Source: M3007 sp046316495
GTDB lineage: Bacteria; Bacteroidota; Bacteroidia; Chitinophagales; Saprospiraceae
Length of the DNA stretch: 64,000 nt
NCBI GenBank assembly: GCA_046316495.1
Contig: JBKDAM010000076.1
Coordinates: 1-64,000, forward strand
Direction of reading: 5' to 3'
The notes under the pieces were generated by a model. That model was given only the letters and a program-made list of their open reading frames with translations. It was not told the origin of the DNA and ran no database searches. The position numbers and the translations under genes were made by a program. Shown here one piece after another: positions 27,701 to 34,899 of this stretch (position 1 is the stretch's first letter; every line of letters begins with the position of its first letter).

Positions 27701-27843
27701 GCCCCAACAATCCTGCGCAGGGTTGGGATGGAAACCTAGGCGGCGTCGCAGTGAATCCAGGAGTTTTTGTCTGGAAAGCCAATATCCTATTCCCTGATGG
27801 AAGGCTGGAAGTCTATGCAGGAGATGTTACAGTAGCGCGATAG
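21796..27843 (+). CDS. Giant secreted protein with 18 Ig-like repeats and type IX secretion/gliding C-terminal domain
   Basis: A 2015-residue exported protein. A signal peptide (about 1-26, ending PAIAQ) is followed by an N-terminal Ig-like unit and a carbohydrate-binding-like domain (about 95-270, NNGDFESGNSNF onward). Then come 18 tandem repeats of about 80-86 residues, each with the pattern L-x-C ... Y-x-W ... G-x-I-x-SGAN ... PG-x-Y-x-L-x-VTN-x2-NGC, so each has two cysteines positioned to form a disulfide. After a SprB-like unit (YSFDGGLSYSSL) the protein ends in the gliding-motility-associated domain (YVYAPNIFTPESADNNN, FDRWGNLVWQGE, GWDGNLGGVAVNPGVFVWKA), the sorting signal for type IX secretion. 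Likely a long surface adhesin. A bidirectional terminator follows. No T9SS core genes are in this window. Confidence 0.93.
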   Translation: MGRFYHILLQSVLFSLSALFTLPAIAQCPITVSAGEDIYLCNPPTPTQLQGSIDGDYLNFTWTPTQGLTGIQTLSPTVNVTQTTNYVLTVKAVNTEINLINNGDFESGNSNFSSNYTYSPGNLWPEGVYDVLADPSTAHSNFAACNDHTSGGGQMMAVNGNAAPNQNVWCQTVSIQPNTEYAFTAWGTSLVGAAPAILQFSVNGTNLGTPFALSPALCTWQKFYAIWNSGANVSANICVVNQNTAVSGNDFALDDISFSPVCVVRDTVTAHVINLAAVASPSTQLIPCEGAQITLNGTGSSTGPNITYEWDSPNGNIVSGANTLMPVVDAAGTYVLTVTFNNGQIECTKTATVTVTQSAPLLAWITPPQPLGCGGSSVNLTANSSQGNASYAWNTLNGNIVSGANQKICSVNQPGEYTVTVTNTATGCTSTAEVTVFEATDPPNAVATAVDTLSCLQPTTVLSGLGSSVGPGITYLWSTVSGGNIASGQNSLNATVNGPGVYALAVTNTANSCVTIDTVSVFSNINLPILDIPTPDTFDCATSLVNLSSSLQPAGFTYQWSTTGGQIISPTNAAQVQTSAPGMYSLTVTNPSNGCSSQDSVLVLANFMAPTAVALSPDSITCVQNSVLLSGAGSSTGPLFSYQWSGPGLVSGENTLNPVVNSAGSYTLVVLNQQNACRDTATTTVFSDANAITAVANAPDTLDCATFQIVLNSNGSSSGPGFTYEWTTNNGIIAGGANSPNPTVLSTGTYHLLLTNPANGCTSTDQAVVLQDTLHPTLSIAFPDTLTCSDPIIQLQATTGNGASLQLLWSTHSGNIVAGHTTSSPSVSAPGFYTLQVLNPSNGCSALDSVMVQQEAGLPVVVITPPEVINCQSPSIVLNATNSSSGMSINWSASNGGQYQSGTNTLSPIVQSAGNYQLTLTNLSNGCTATGEVTVVADQVPPPAIGGPNVTLTCLDPMQVLTVNADSVGNFLYQWQTQGGVLPPVTSEPSIAVTSAGTYIAQVLNPVNGCSASDTIQVVSDQQAPPVSAVLPPVLNCINTTLQLQLDNTASNFTYNWDTMNGLLLQGANSSSPSVGAPGNYLCIITNPGNGCVTVLSVPVDEDLTAPSLQLAPTTLLTCTNLVVPINANTNTALLDWSTTNGQFAVDPGTATTALVNAPGTYQVIATDNNTGCTTVQSILVQQDIVAPSVNAGNPDTLDCQITSLNLSGTASAGAQLIWTGPAGINIGGATTLSPTISAPGTYQLIATNPSNGCSSSDDVEISEDSNAPSASIQTPGVLTCTNNQLNLQGQGTANSPVTYLWQASNGGAIIGASNQPSILISQPGTYQLLVTSTENGCTATASVPVQQNTTPPSLQAPAGAQLTCSQPTPSLTAQVASGTLVTWTTQTGLILSGANSPQIVTGAGGSYTITATNPVNGCQSSAFSIVSVDTLAPAIAILPPSTLTCTQTQLNLVGQVQQPSANFTSSWSTIGGQLVSGTQGLNPTVNQPGTYTLFVTNQQNGCSTSTSTQVLQNTTPPLATAVPNATITCVETSPALNGTGSSPGTYLWTGPQINSGANSLQPLVGAPGNYQLQVTDPSNGCTATTTVMVALDQLAPLLSITTAPTLTCTNLLSPLSASVLNLPPGTFSPVWSTTNGQIVSGNTTLEPAVALPGNYQLQVTNLSNGCTSTASTLVLQDITAPPADAGPNALLHCNQLNPILTGNSLPGMAYQWTGGPISAGQNSSIATVDAAGVYTLFVTNPANGCTSSDVAEVIEVAPPEFDLDIVQPDCRNTQGLVEIVPIPSGNLSSTQYSFDGGLSYSSLTQKALLPGEYTLVIRDAFGCTSEENVLIEEPFIPSVTLPAVYRIEQGESIQLVPQTDPAPSEIAIWSWTPGTHIDCEDCERPLVSPLKTTEYFLTITDQNGCTANARTRVEVDERRYVYAPNIFTPESADNNNRFLVFTRGALEIQLLQIFDRWGNLVWQGEHLSPNNPAQGWDGNLGGVAVNPGVFVWKANILFPDGRLEVYAGDVTVAR

Positions 27844-27850
27844 ATTATTC

Positions 27851-27912
27851 CATATAAAAATAAAAAAGCCCTGCTTACTTTGTTGACAAGCAGGGCTTTT
27901 TATTTTTATATG
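27851..27912. terminator. Long bidirectional terminator
   Basis: AAGCCCTGCTT and AAGCAGGGCTT form the core, extended by CATATAAAAATA and TATTTTTATATG. It serves the convergent giant-protein and fbp genes. Confidence 0.9.
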
Positions 27913-27923
27913 GATTTACCGCG

Positions 27924-28973
27924 TTAAAGAGGAAGCGCTGAGTACCGCTCGATAAAGGCTTTAAGCTCATCGACCAATACCGGAGAACCAATCGCAATGG
28001 TGCTTCGTTGATGCAGCTCTTTTGGCTCGATGTCTAATATACGTTTTAGCTGAGCATTGACAGCCTTACCCCCCGCCTGCTCAACGACAAAGGCCAGCGG
28101 ATTACATTCATACAATAACCGCAGTTTCCCCTTTGGAAATTTACGGGTACTTGGATAGAGAAAGATCCCCCCTTGAATAAGGATTCGGTGGATATCACTC
28201 ACCATACTGCCTATGTATCGGAGCCCATAATTTTGGTCGCTACAATGGTCAATGTACCGCCGCATCTCCAGATCAAATTTGGAATAATAACCCTGATTAA
28301 CCGAGTAATAATTACCACTGTCTGGAATCCGCATGTTCCGATGGCTTAAACAAAATTCTCCAATCGAGGGATCCAATGTAAAGCCATTTACGCCACGCCC
28401 TGTGGAGTAGACCAAAATGGTGGATGTACCATACAATACATAGCCAGCCGCTACTTGGCGAATTCCTGGCTGAAGAAAATCCTCTAATTGGGCAGGACCC
28501 TCTGCAGGCGACTTCCGACGATAAATGGCAAAAATGGTCCCGACAGACACATTGACATCGATGTTAGAGGAACCATCTAATGGGTCAAATAACACCACAT
28601 AATGGCTTTGTTTGCTTCCAACCTTAGGAATCAACTGAATATCGTCGTTTTCTTCCGATGCAATCGCGCAGCATTCCCCAGAATTTTGAAGGCATTCAAT
28701 TAGCTTTTCATTGGCATACACATCCAGCTTCTGCTGGGTGTCACCAGAGGTGTTAGAGGCTCCATCGGCCTCCCCCACAATGCTAACTAGACCCGCCTTA
28801 TTGACCTCCCGATTCACAATTTTGGCGGCAACTCCAATATCTCGAAGCAGCCCTGTCAGTTCGCCCGTCGCGAACTCAAAATCTTTTTCGGAGCGGATGA
28901 TGAACTCATCCAGGGTAATTATGCGGTTTGCGTTTGGTTTAATTTCAGGACTTTTTTTGGTGGTGGTGGACAT
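27924..28973 (-). CDS. fbp: Class I fructose-1,6-bisphosphatase
   Basis: A 349-residue class I FBPase that hydrolyses fructose-1,6-bisphosphate in gluconeogenesis. Metal and substrate motifs: GEADGASNTSGDTQQKLDVYAN, ASEENDD, and the signature LFDPLDGSSNIDVNVSVGTIFAIY; later RYIGSMVSDIHRILIQGGIFLYP. Length is normal for the class. Cytoplasmic; Mg-dependent by family. Stands alone between a terminator and the MCE gene. Confidence 0.96.
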   Translation of the reverse strand: MSTTTKKSPEIKPNANRIITLDEFIIRSEKDFEFATGELTGLLRDIGVAAKIVNREVNKAGLVSIVGEADGASNTSGDTQQKLDVYANEKLIECLQNSGECCAIASEENDDIQLIPKVGSKQSHYVVLFDPLDGSSNIDVNVSVGTIFAIYRRKSPAEGPAQLEDFLQPGIRQVAAGYVLYGTSTILVYSTGRGVNGFTLDPSIGEFCLSHRNMRIPDSGNYYSVNQGYYSKFDLEMRRYIDHCSDQNYGLRYIGSMVSDIHRILIQGGIFLYPSTRKFPKGKLRLLYECNPLAFVVEQAGGKAVNAQLKRILDIEPKELHQRSTIAIGSPVLVDELKAFIERYSALPL

Positions 28974-29035
28974 TTATAAATCTGGTTAGGAAATGACACT
29001 TTAGTCGCTTATCTTACGACAAGCAAGGGTTGGGC

Positions 29036-30148
29036 CTATTGTTTTCCCATCACCTTCTGATTATAGTCCCGCTCCAAACTGTCAATCAACAGTTGGTAGG
29101 CAGGATCCTCAATGGGGGAAACATAGCCTTTTGTTTTATTTTTCCCGAATACTTTCAGCTTCAGGGTGGTGTATCGCTTCGGATTAAGGCGAATATCCTG
29201 TTCCAGCAATGCCAAGTGGCGGGTAGTTCGGGCCAAATTGGTGTACAACTCCTCGTCGGTCAGCAATTTGCCGATGGAGCCTTGACCATCTGACAAATGT
29301 TGAGCGAGGGTATCTACCTTTTGTATGGTTTTTTCAGTAGCTTTTAGGGTATTTCGAAGGGAGCTGACAGCCACAATCACAGAATCGATGGCAACGGTAG
29401 CTGATTTAGCAGTTGCATCTAAATTTGCGTTTTTTAACTGAGCACTCACTGCCGATAAATTTGCCAACACCTCAGAAATTTCTTTGTTGCTGTTGCGCAA
29501 ATTTTTGGTGATCTCTGCTGCATTCCCCACCGTTGCGGAAAGATTTCCAGCGCTGGCATCCATTAATCGATTCAATTTGGTGGTTGCTTGAGCAATATTG
29601 ATCAAAGACGTTTCCAATGCGCGCATGGAAGGGCCCAGCCCATCTGGATCGTTCGGATTAGCGATGGAGTCAAAGACAGCTTTAATTTTTTCCGTGTAAG
29701 GATCTAGTTGAGCAGGATCTCCCAAAAGACTTTGGGCAATAGACCTGGTTTCTCCTTTGAGGTAGTCCCCACTTTCAGCACAACCTTCTCCATCGCAAGG
29801 ATGTGGAATCACTAATTCAATAGCCTTACCACCCATTAACGTCAGACCAATAATGGCAGCGGTGGCATCCTTAGGGATTTGTACATTTTTTTCCACATTC
29901 AACACAACTATCAAGGACTTGTCGTCTGCTTCATCCACATAAATATCTTTGACCATACCTACCTGCAGACCGCTGATAAAAATAGGGGCAGAAGGCCGCA
30001 ATTGGTCCACATTCTCGTATTTTACATAAAACGTCTGAGAGGAGGTAAGAATATTCACCCCTTTCAGGAACTTATATCCCCAAATGGCCGCAGCCAAGGC
30101 AGCAATCGTCAGAATTCCAACTTTAGTTTCGTTCCGGATCTTTAACAT
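29036..30148 (-). CDS. MlaD/MCE-family lipid transport protein
   Basis: A 370-residue membrane-anchored protein: one N-terminal transmembrane segment (VGILTIAALAAAIWGYKFLKG), a single MCE domain (about 40-130, FYVKYENVDQLRPSAPIFISGLQVGMV), then a long helical, coiled-coil-forming region (about 180-310) typical of the periplasmic tunnel of MCE proteins. It would shuttle phospholipids between inner and outer membranes with an ABC partner that is not in the window. An in-frame TTG 15 bp upstream exists, but the ATG (MLKIRNETKVG) matches the family. It lies about 200 bp downstream of the amidase gene on the same strand. Confidence 0.92.
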   Translation of the reverse strand: MLKIRNETKVGILTIAALAAAIWGYKFLKGVNILTSSQTFYVKYENVDQLRPSAPIFISGLQVGMVKDIYVDEADDKSLIVVLNVEKNVQIPKDATAAIIGLTLMGGKAIELVIPHPCDGEGCAESGDYLKGETRSIAQSLLGDPAQLDPYTEKIKAVFDSIANPNDPDGLGPSMRALETSLINIAQATTKLNRLMDASAGNLSATVGNAAEITKNLRNSNKEISEVLANLSAVSAQLKNANLDATAKSATVAIDSVIVAVSSLRNTLKATEKTIQKVDTLAQHLSDGQGSIGKLLTDEELYTNLARTTRHLALLEQDIRLNPKRYTTLKLKVFGKNKTKGYVSPIEDPAYQLLIDSLERDYNQKVMGKQ

Positions 30149-30349
30149 GTATAATTGATACAAAAGCTAACATCGAACTGGTTTGGTAGCAAAGCAAGAG
30201 AAGGCATTCAAAAAGAAACGAAAACCGTTCAATGGTCCTCAACTCTGACCTCAACCTCCGGCAGTAAAGCCAATTAACAAGACGATGGTTATGGTTATAA
30301 AATATATTCTAAATTTAATTCTTATGTTACTGCAATTGATATCTAAACC

Positions 30350-31450
30350 TTACCTGCTCATCACTTTTGCTGTTCTAAATCCGAGGTTTTTGACCTCCGA
30401 CAGCACTTTTTCTGCCTCCTCTTTACTTCGGTAGGTACCCAAGTAGTAACGGAATTCGGAGGATGTTTGCTCCTCCTTTACATCGGCCAATAGAGCCAAC
30501 TTTCCCGCCTCTTTGTCCAACTTGCTAGGCCAACTGAGCAAGTGAATAATGTACCCGCTCTCCGACTTAACCGCCACAACTGGGCGCTCAGCGAATGGAT
30601 TTTCGGATGGGGGCCGTTTTTTCACACTTCCTTTGGAGGCCGACTTATCTTCCATCTGAGATTTGTAGGCTTCAAACCCTTGGAAAATAGCTTCCGCTAT
30701 TTCTTGCCTTCCTATTTCGGAGTAAAGGTACGCATCTTCCTGCTTGTTTGTCATGTACCCCGCTTCAATTAATATAGAAGGCATGGCGGTTTCCCTTAAA
30801 ACCAGGAATCCAGCTTGTTTGACTCCTCTATCAATCCTTTTAGCAACTTTATTAGAAAAATATTGGATTTGCTGGGCAAGCAGAATACTTTGTTCGAGGT
30901 AAAATCCCTGCCAGACACTGCCTAATATGTGGGCTTCCGGGCTGTTAGGGTCATACCCCTCGTAATTTTTACGGTAGTTATCCTCCAAAAAAATGGAAGC
31001 ATTCTCTCGCTTGGCTACCTCCAAGTTCTCTGCAGCGGTGTGCAAGCCCATTACATACGTTTCAGCGCCTTCCGTACTTGCCTTTGAGATAGCATTACAA
31101 TGTACACTGATAAACAAATCGGCATTGTTTCGATTGGCAATAGCAGCCCGCTCTTTCAACTCTACAAACACATCGGAATCGCGGGTGTAAATTACCTCTA
31201 CATCAGGGTAGGCCGCCTTAATTTTTGCACCCAAGGCTAGTACAATCGCAAGGGTGTTGTCCTTTTCGTAGGTTTTGCTGACACCAATACAACCAGGGTC
31301 TTTCCCTCCATGGCCTGCGTCCAAAACCACCTTCCGAAGGCGGTAGGAAGTAGTTGTTTCAGGCTGTTTTTCAGGGACAACGTTAAAGTTTTGTAAAAAA
31401 AGCCACGCAAAAAGCGCTAGCATCGTTCGGATAACGGACTTTTGTGGCAT
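30350..31450 (-). CDS. N-acetylmuramoyl-L-alanine amidase (Amidase_3) with SPOR-like tail
   Basis: A 366-residue exported amidase that cuts the bond between MurNAc and the stem peptide. Signal/anchor at 1-25. The Amidase_3 domain (about 40-265) has the zinc ligands in VVLDAGHGGKDPG and FISVHCNA and the catalytic glutamate in PSILIEAGYMTN. The C-terminal 70 residues (YIIHLLSWPSKLDKEAGKLA ... RYYLGTYRSKEEAEKVL) look like a SPOR domain, which binds denuded glycan. The start MPQKSVIRTML at 31450 is preferred; an in-frame TTG upstream lies inside a promoter-like ATATTTGCA. Divergent from lptD with only 96 bp between the starts. Confidence 0.93.
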   Translation of the reverse strand: MPQKSVIRTMLALFAWLFLQNFNVVPEKQPETTTSYRLRKVVLDAGHGGKDPGCIGVSKTYEKDNTLAIVLALGAKIKAAYPDVEVIYTRDSDVFVELKERAAIANRNNADLFISVHCNAISKASTEGAETYVMGLHTAAENLEVAKRENASIFLEDNYRKNYEGYDPNSPEAHILGSVWQGFYLEQSILLAQQIQYFSNKVAKRIDRGVKQAGFLVLRETAMPSILIEAGYMTNKQEDAYLYSEIGRQEIAEAIFQGFEAYKSQMEDKSASKGSVKKRPPSENPFAERPVVAVKSESGYIIHLLSWPSKLDKEAGKLALLADVKEEQTSSEFRYYLGTYRSKEEAEKVLSEVKNLGFRTAKVMSR

Positions 31451-31546
31451 AAAGCAATTGTTTGGTGGGTGCAAATATCGTTCTTTTCCACAGAACTACA
31501 GAGAATCACCCCCATTAACGCAGCATTTATCCTTTTTACTATACCA

Positions 31547-34279
31547 ATGACCCGCTATTTTTTCGGTATTCTGGCGTACCTCTCCTGCTGGAGTCTCTCG
31601 TATGCTCAAAACCCTAACCTGCCGTCTGACTCCCTCTCAGCAGCAGGAAAAACAGCGGCCATCTCGACCGACACCTTGCCTCCCGCTGACTCGAGCGTTG
31701 CGGTCGTAGATCTATCCCAGATTCCTATCTCCAATGATGCCTTAAGCGATGAAGTGAAATATGCCGCCAAAGACTCTATGTGGTTCGATGTAGCAAAACG
31801 ACAGGTCCATCTCTATGGTTCTGCTTCTGTAACTTATACCACCTTGGAGATCAAAGCGGGCTATATTTTGCTGGACTACCAAGTGAACGAAATCTTGGCC
31901 ACCTCGTTTCAAGATTCAAGTGGAATGTTGGTGGAACTACCCGAGTTCAAGGATAAAGACCAAGCTTTCACAGCTGGTAAAATCCGATATAATTTTAAAT
32001 CCAAAAAAGGAATTATCTACGAGGCCCGAACCCAACAACAAGACCTCTATGTTTTGGGTGAAAAAGCAAAATTCATCGGCGCACCAGGGACAGATACCAC
32101 CGCTCAAAATACCATTTACAATCAAAATGCCCTCATTACCACCTGCAACGCAGCACATCCTCACTTCGGAATCCGAACTCAAAAATTAAAAGTAATCCCC
32201 AACAAACTCGTGGTAACGGGCATTTCCAACCTGGAACTCGCGGGGATTCCAACTCCTTTTGTGCTCCCTTTTGGCTTCTATCCCATCACCAAAAACCGAA
32301 AAGCCGGCGTAATTATCCCGCAAGACTTCAACTTCGCAGAGGTGGAAGGACTCGGTTTGCAGGACTTTGGATGGTACCAGCCTATTAACGACCACATGGA
32401 CGCCAAACTGCTGTTCAACGCCTTCGTGAATGGTAGCTTCGGAGTATCCGGCAACCTCAACTACAACTACATTTACCAAAGCACTGGTAGCTTCCAAATA
32501 AGGTACAACCGCCGTATCCGAGAAAATGAACGGGCTGAAAAAGTAGCCTTTCCGTCCTTTGGACTGCGGATAAACCACCAACAAGATGCTCGTGCACACC
32601 CCTCCCGGAAATTCGGGGGGTCGGTAAATATCGAAACGAATCGCGACCAAAACCGAAACCGAAATGACTTCAACAGCGTCTATCAAAACCAGCTGAGCTC
32701 CAACCTCAGCTACAATAAAACCTTCCCTGGTAAACCCTATCAGGTCTCGGTGGCCTTTACACACACCCAAAATACAGGTACCCGAAAAATGAATGTCACC
32801 CTCCCAGAGGCGACCTTCACCCTCCAGCGAATTTACCCCTTCAAACAAAAAAACAGAGTGGGGAGCGAAAAATGGTTTGAAAAAATAAGCCTTACCTACA
32901 ATTCCCAGTTCAAAAATAGCTTTACGGATGTCCCAGACACCCTGTTGTTTACCCGCCAAACCCTACAAAACACCAAGGCCGGCATGCAGCACAAGGCCAA
33001 TTCAGATGTTAACTTCAAACTCCTGAAATTCATCAATATTACCCCCAATATAAGCTACGACGAAAGCTGGTACCCCTACATTGTGAGCCGAGAGTTCGAC
33101 CCCACCCCCACCCTCGTCTACGATACCATTCGCCAAAATGGAGAAATCATTGGAATTGAGGTAGATAGTAATGCCAGTAAATGGGGCCGAGATACCCTGA
33201 TTCGCAAATATGGCTTCTACCAGTACCGCAACTTCAATGCAGGCGTTAGCGCCAGCACTTCCGTATTTGGTACCGTCCAATTCAAAAAAGGCTGGCTGAA
33301 AGGCATCCGCCATAAAATTACCCCCTCCGCTAGCATTGGTTTCGGACCCGACTACTCCCAAAATGATTTTTTCTTCCGCGAAGTGGAAACTTCTTCCCGA
33401 CCAGGCTTCAGCAACCCAAGGCGGTATAGTATTTTTGATGAGGGTATTTATGGCCGACCTTCTACCTCTGCCCGAAGTATGGTACTTAGCTATAGCCTCC
33501 TTAATGTACTGGAAATCAAACACTTCTCAAAGAGAGATACCACCGGTAAGGGGCGAAAAACCAAGATCTTTGATAACCTCAATTTTTCCGGCAACTACAA
33601 CTTTTCTGCCGATACCCTGCGCTGGAGTACCGTGGGCACTAACGGGGTATTCCGTTTGTTTAAAGGCATCAGTACACTCAACTGGCAGCTAGGCTTTGAT
33701 CCTTACGTTTTAAATAACCAGGGAAGAAGAATCAACGAATTTGCCCTTCAGCAGAACGGAAAATTGCTCCGTCTGGATCGATTTGGAGTTCGGCTCAACA
33801 CCGGATTTACCGTCAATCAAATCCGAAAAATGGTTGAAGAAGCCCGAAAAGAGACTCCCTCCGAAGGGGGGCCACCCGGCAGCACCCGGCCTGCCGGCCG
33901 ACAAGCTCCCGATGATCTATTGGGTTGGTTCGACAAGTTCAGCCTCACCCATTACATCTCCTATGAGCGTCAATATGTGCCTGGAACCAACCGGGACACC
34001 TTCTTAATCGGTCAGCACAACCTGGCGATACGAGGTAATATTCCTGTCTCCTCCAAGTGGACGGTCAATATAAGCAACATCTCCTACGACTTTAAAGCAA
34101 AGCAGTTCGTTTACCCGGATTTAGGCATTTCCCGCGACTTGCATTGTTGGGAAATGAGCCTTAGCTGGCAGCCTACGAGGGGTACTTACTTCTTTACGAT
34201 TCAAGCCCGCCCGGGCACCTTCCAATTCTTGAAAGTGCCGTACCGACAAAACAACTTTGATGCTCAGGGCACATTCTAA
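31547..34279 (+). CDS. LptD-like LPS assembly outer-membrane protein
   Basis: A 910-residue outer-membrane protein with a signal peptide (MTRYFFGILAYLSCWSLSYAQ). Residues about 60-210 are an OstA/LptA-like domain (DVAKRQVHLYGSASVTYTTLEIKAGY), and the rest is a large beta-barrel of the Bacteroidota LptD family, with GIPTPFVLPFGFYPI and GVIIPQDFNFAEVEGLGLQDFGWYQPIND as family landmarks. It would insert LPS into the outer leaflet. An in-frame start at 31442 lies within the divergent amidase promoter area and lacks a signal peptide, so 31547 is chosen. The association with amidase and MCE genes is an envelope cluster. Confidence 0.92.
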   Translation: MTRYFFGILAYLSCWSLSYAQNPNLPSDSLSAAGKTAAISTDTLPPADSSVAVVDLSQIPISNDALSDEVKYAAKDSMWFDVAKRQVHLYGSASVTYTTLEIKAGYILLDYQVNEILATSFQDSSGMLVELPEFKDKDQAFTAGKIRYNFKSKKGIIYEARTQQQDLYVLGEKAKFIGAPGTDTTAQNTIYNQNALITTCNAAHPHFGIRTQKLKVIPNKLVVTGISNLELAGIPTPFVLPFGFYPITKNRKAGVIIPQDFNFAEVEGLGLQDFGWYQPINDHMDAKLLFNAFVNGSFGVSGNLNYNYIYQSTGSFQIRYNRRIRENERAEKVAFPSFGLRINHQQDARAHPSRKFGGSVNIETNRDQNRNRNDFNSVYQNQLSSNLSYNKTFPGKPYQVSVAFTHTQNTGTRKMNVTLPEATFTLQRIYPFKQKNRVGSEKWFEKISLTYNSQFKNSFTDVPDTLLFTRQTLQNTKAGMQHKANSDVNFKLLKFINITPNISYDESWYPYIVSREFDPTPTLVYDTIRQNGEIIGIEVDSNASKWGRDTLIRKYGFYQYRNFNAGVSASTSVFGTVQFKKGWLKGIRHKITPSASIGFGPDYSQNDFFFREVETSSRPGFSNPRRYSIFDEGIYGRPSTSARSMVLSYSLLNVLEIKHFSKRDTTGKGRKTKIFDNLNFSGNYNFSADTLRWSTVGTNGVFRLFKGISTLNWQLGFDPYVLNNQGRRINEFALQQNGKLLRLDRFGVRLNTGFTVNQIRKMVEEARKETPSEGGPPGSTRPAGRQAPDDLLGWFDKFSLTHYISYERQYVPGTNRDTFLIGQHNLAIRGNIPVSSKWTVNISNISYDFKAKQFVYPDLGISRDLHCWEMSLSWQPTRGTYFFTIQARPGTFQFLKVPYRQNNFDAQGTF

Positions 34280-34393
34280 GCCCATTTTAAACAGACTTTT
34301 GAAGGGAGTTACCCGTAATACCCCGAAAAATTTGAACAAAGTGTAGCAGACTTTGGTAGATAAGTGTTTCTTTTGCCCACTTAATTTTCACCG

Positions 34394-34840
34394 ATGTCTA
34401 TGTTTAAACCTGTTTTAAAATTCATTCTGGGAGCTTCCCCACTGCATTCTTGGTCAATCGACCTGGCAGCACTGATTCTTCGGGCTAGTTTTGGTGCCCT
34501 GATGCTACTCAACCATGGGATATCCAAATGGAACCGCTTGTTCAGTCAGGAGTTTGGAAATTTTCCAGATCCATTAGGGGTTGGGATTCATAATTCCCTG
34601 GCATTGACGGTCTTTGCTGAAGTCCTCGGAGCGCTCTTACTGGTGGTGGGTCTTTTCACCCGTTTCTCGGCAGCTCTAATGGCCTTCACCATGCTCATTG
34701 CCGCTTTTTATGTCCACTGGGAAGATCCTTTTAAGGAAAAAGAGCACGCTCTGCTATTTTTCCTTGCCTCCGTTTGTACCTATTTAATCGGGGCAGGAAA
34801 GTACTCACTGGACTATTATTTTGAAAAGAAACAAGCTTGA
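34394..34840 (+). CDS. DoxX family membrane protein
   Basis: A 148-residue protein with four hydrophobic helices. DLAALILRASFGALMLLNHGISKW, then LTVFAEVLGALLLVVGLFTRFSAALMAFTMLIAAFYVHW, match the DoxX/SURF4-like family. Role in the family is vague (membrane redox or terpenoid-quinone links have been proposed). Standing between lptD and a peptidase-like hydrolase with separate spacing. A start two codons later (34400) is equally possible. Confidence 0.88.
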   Translation: MSMFKPVLKFILGASPLHSWSIDLAALILRASFGALMLLNHGISKWNRLFSQEFGNFPDPLGVGIHNSLALTVFAEVLGALLLVVGLFTRFSAALMAFTMLIAAFYVHWEDPFKEKEHALLFFLASVCTYLIGAGKYSLDYYFEKKQA

Positions 34841-34899
34841 TCAATCCTGAAATACCCAAATCTTGATTAGATGTCCACTAACTACTTGCTCTGTCAACT

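Noticed and set aside
32186..32959. Long minus-strand frame inside the lptD gene
   Set aside because: Shadow of a well-supported outer-membrane protein gene; no signal, domain or start context of its own.
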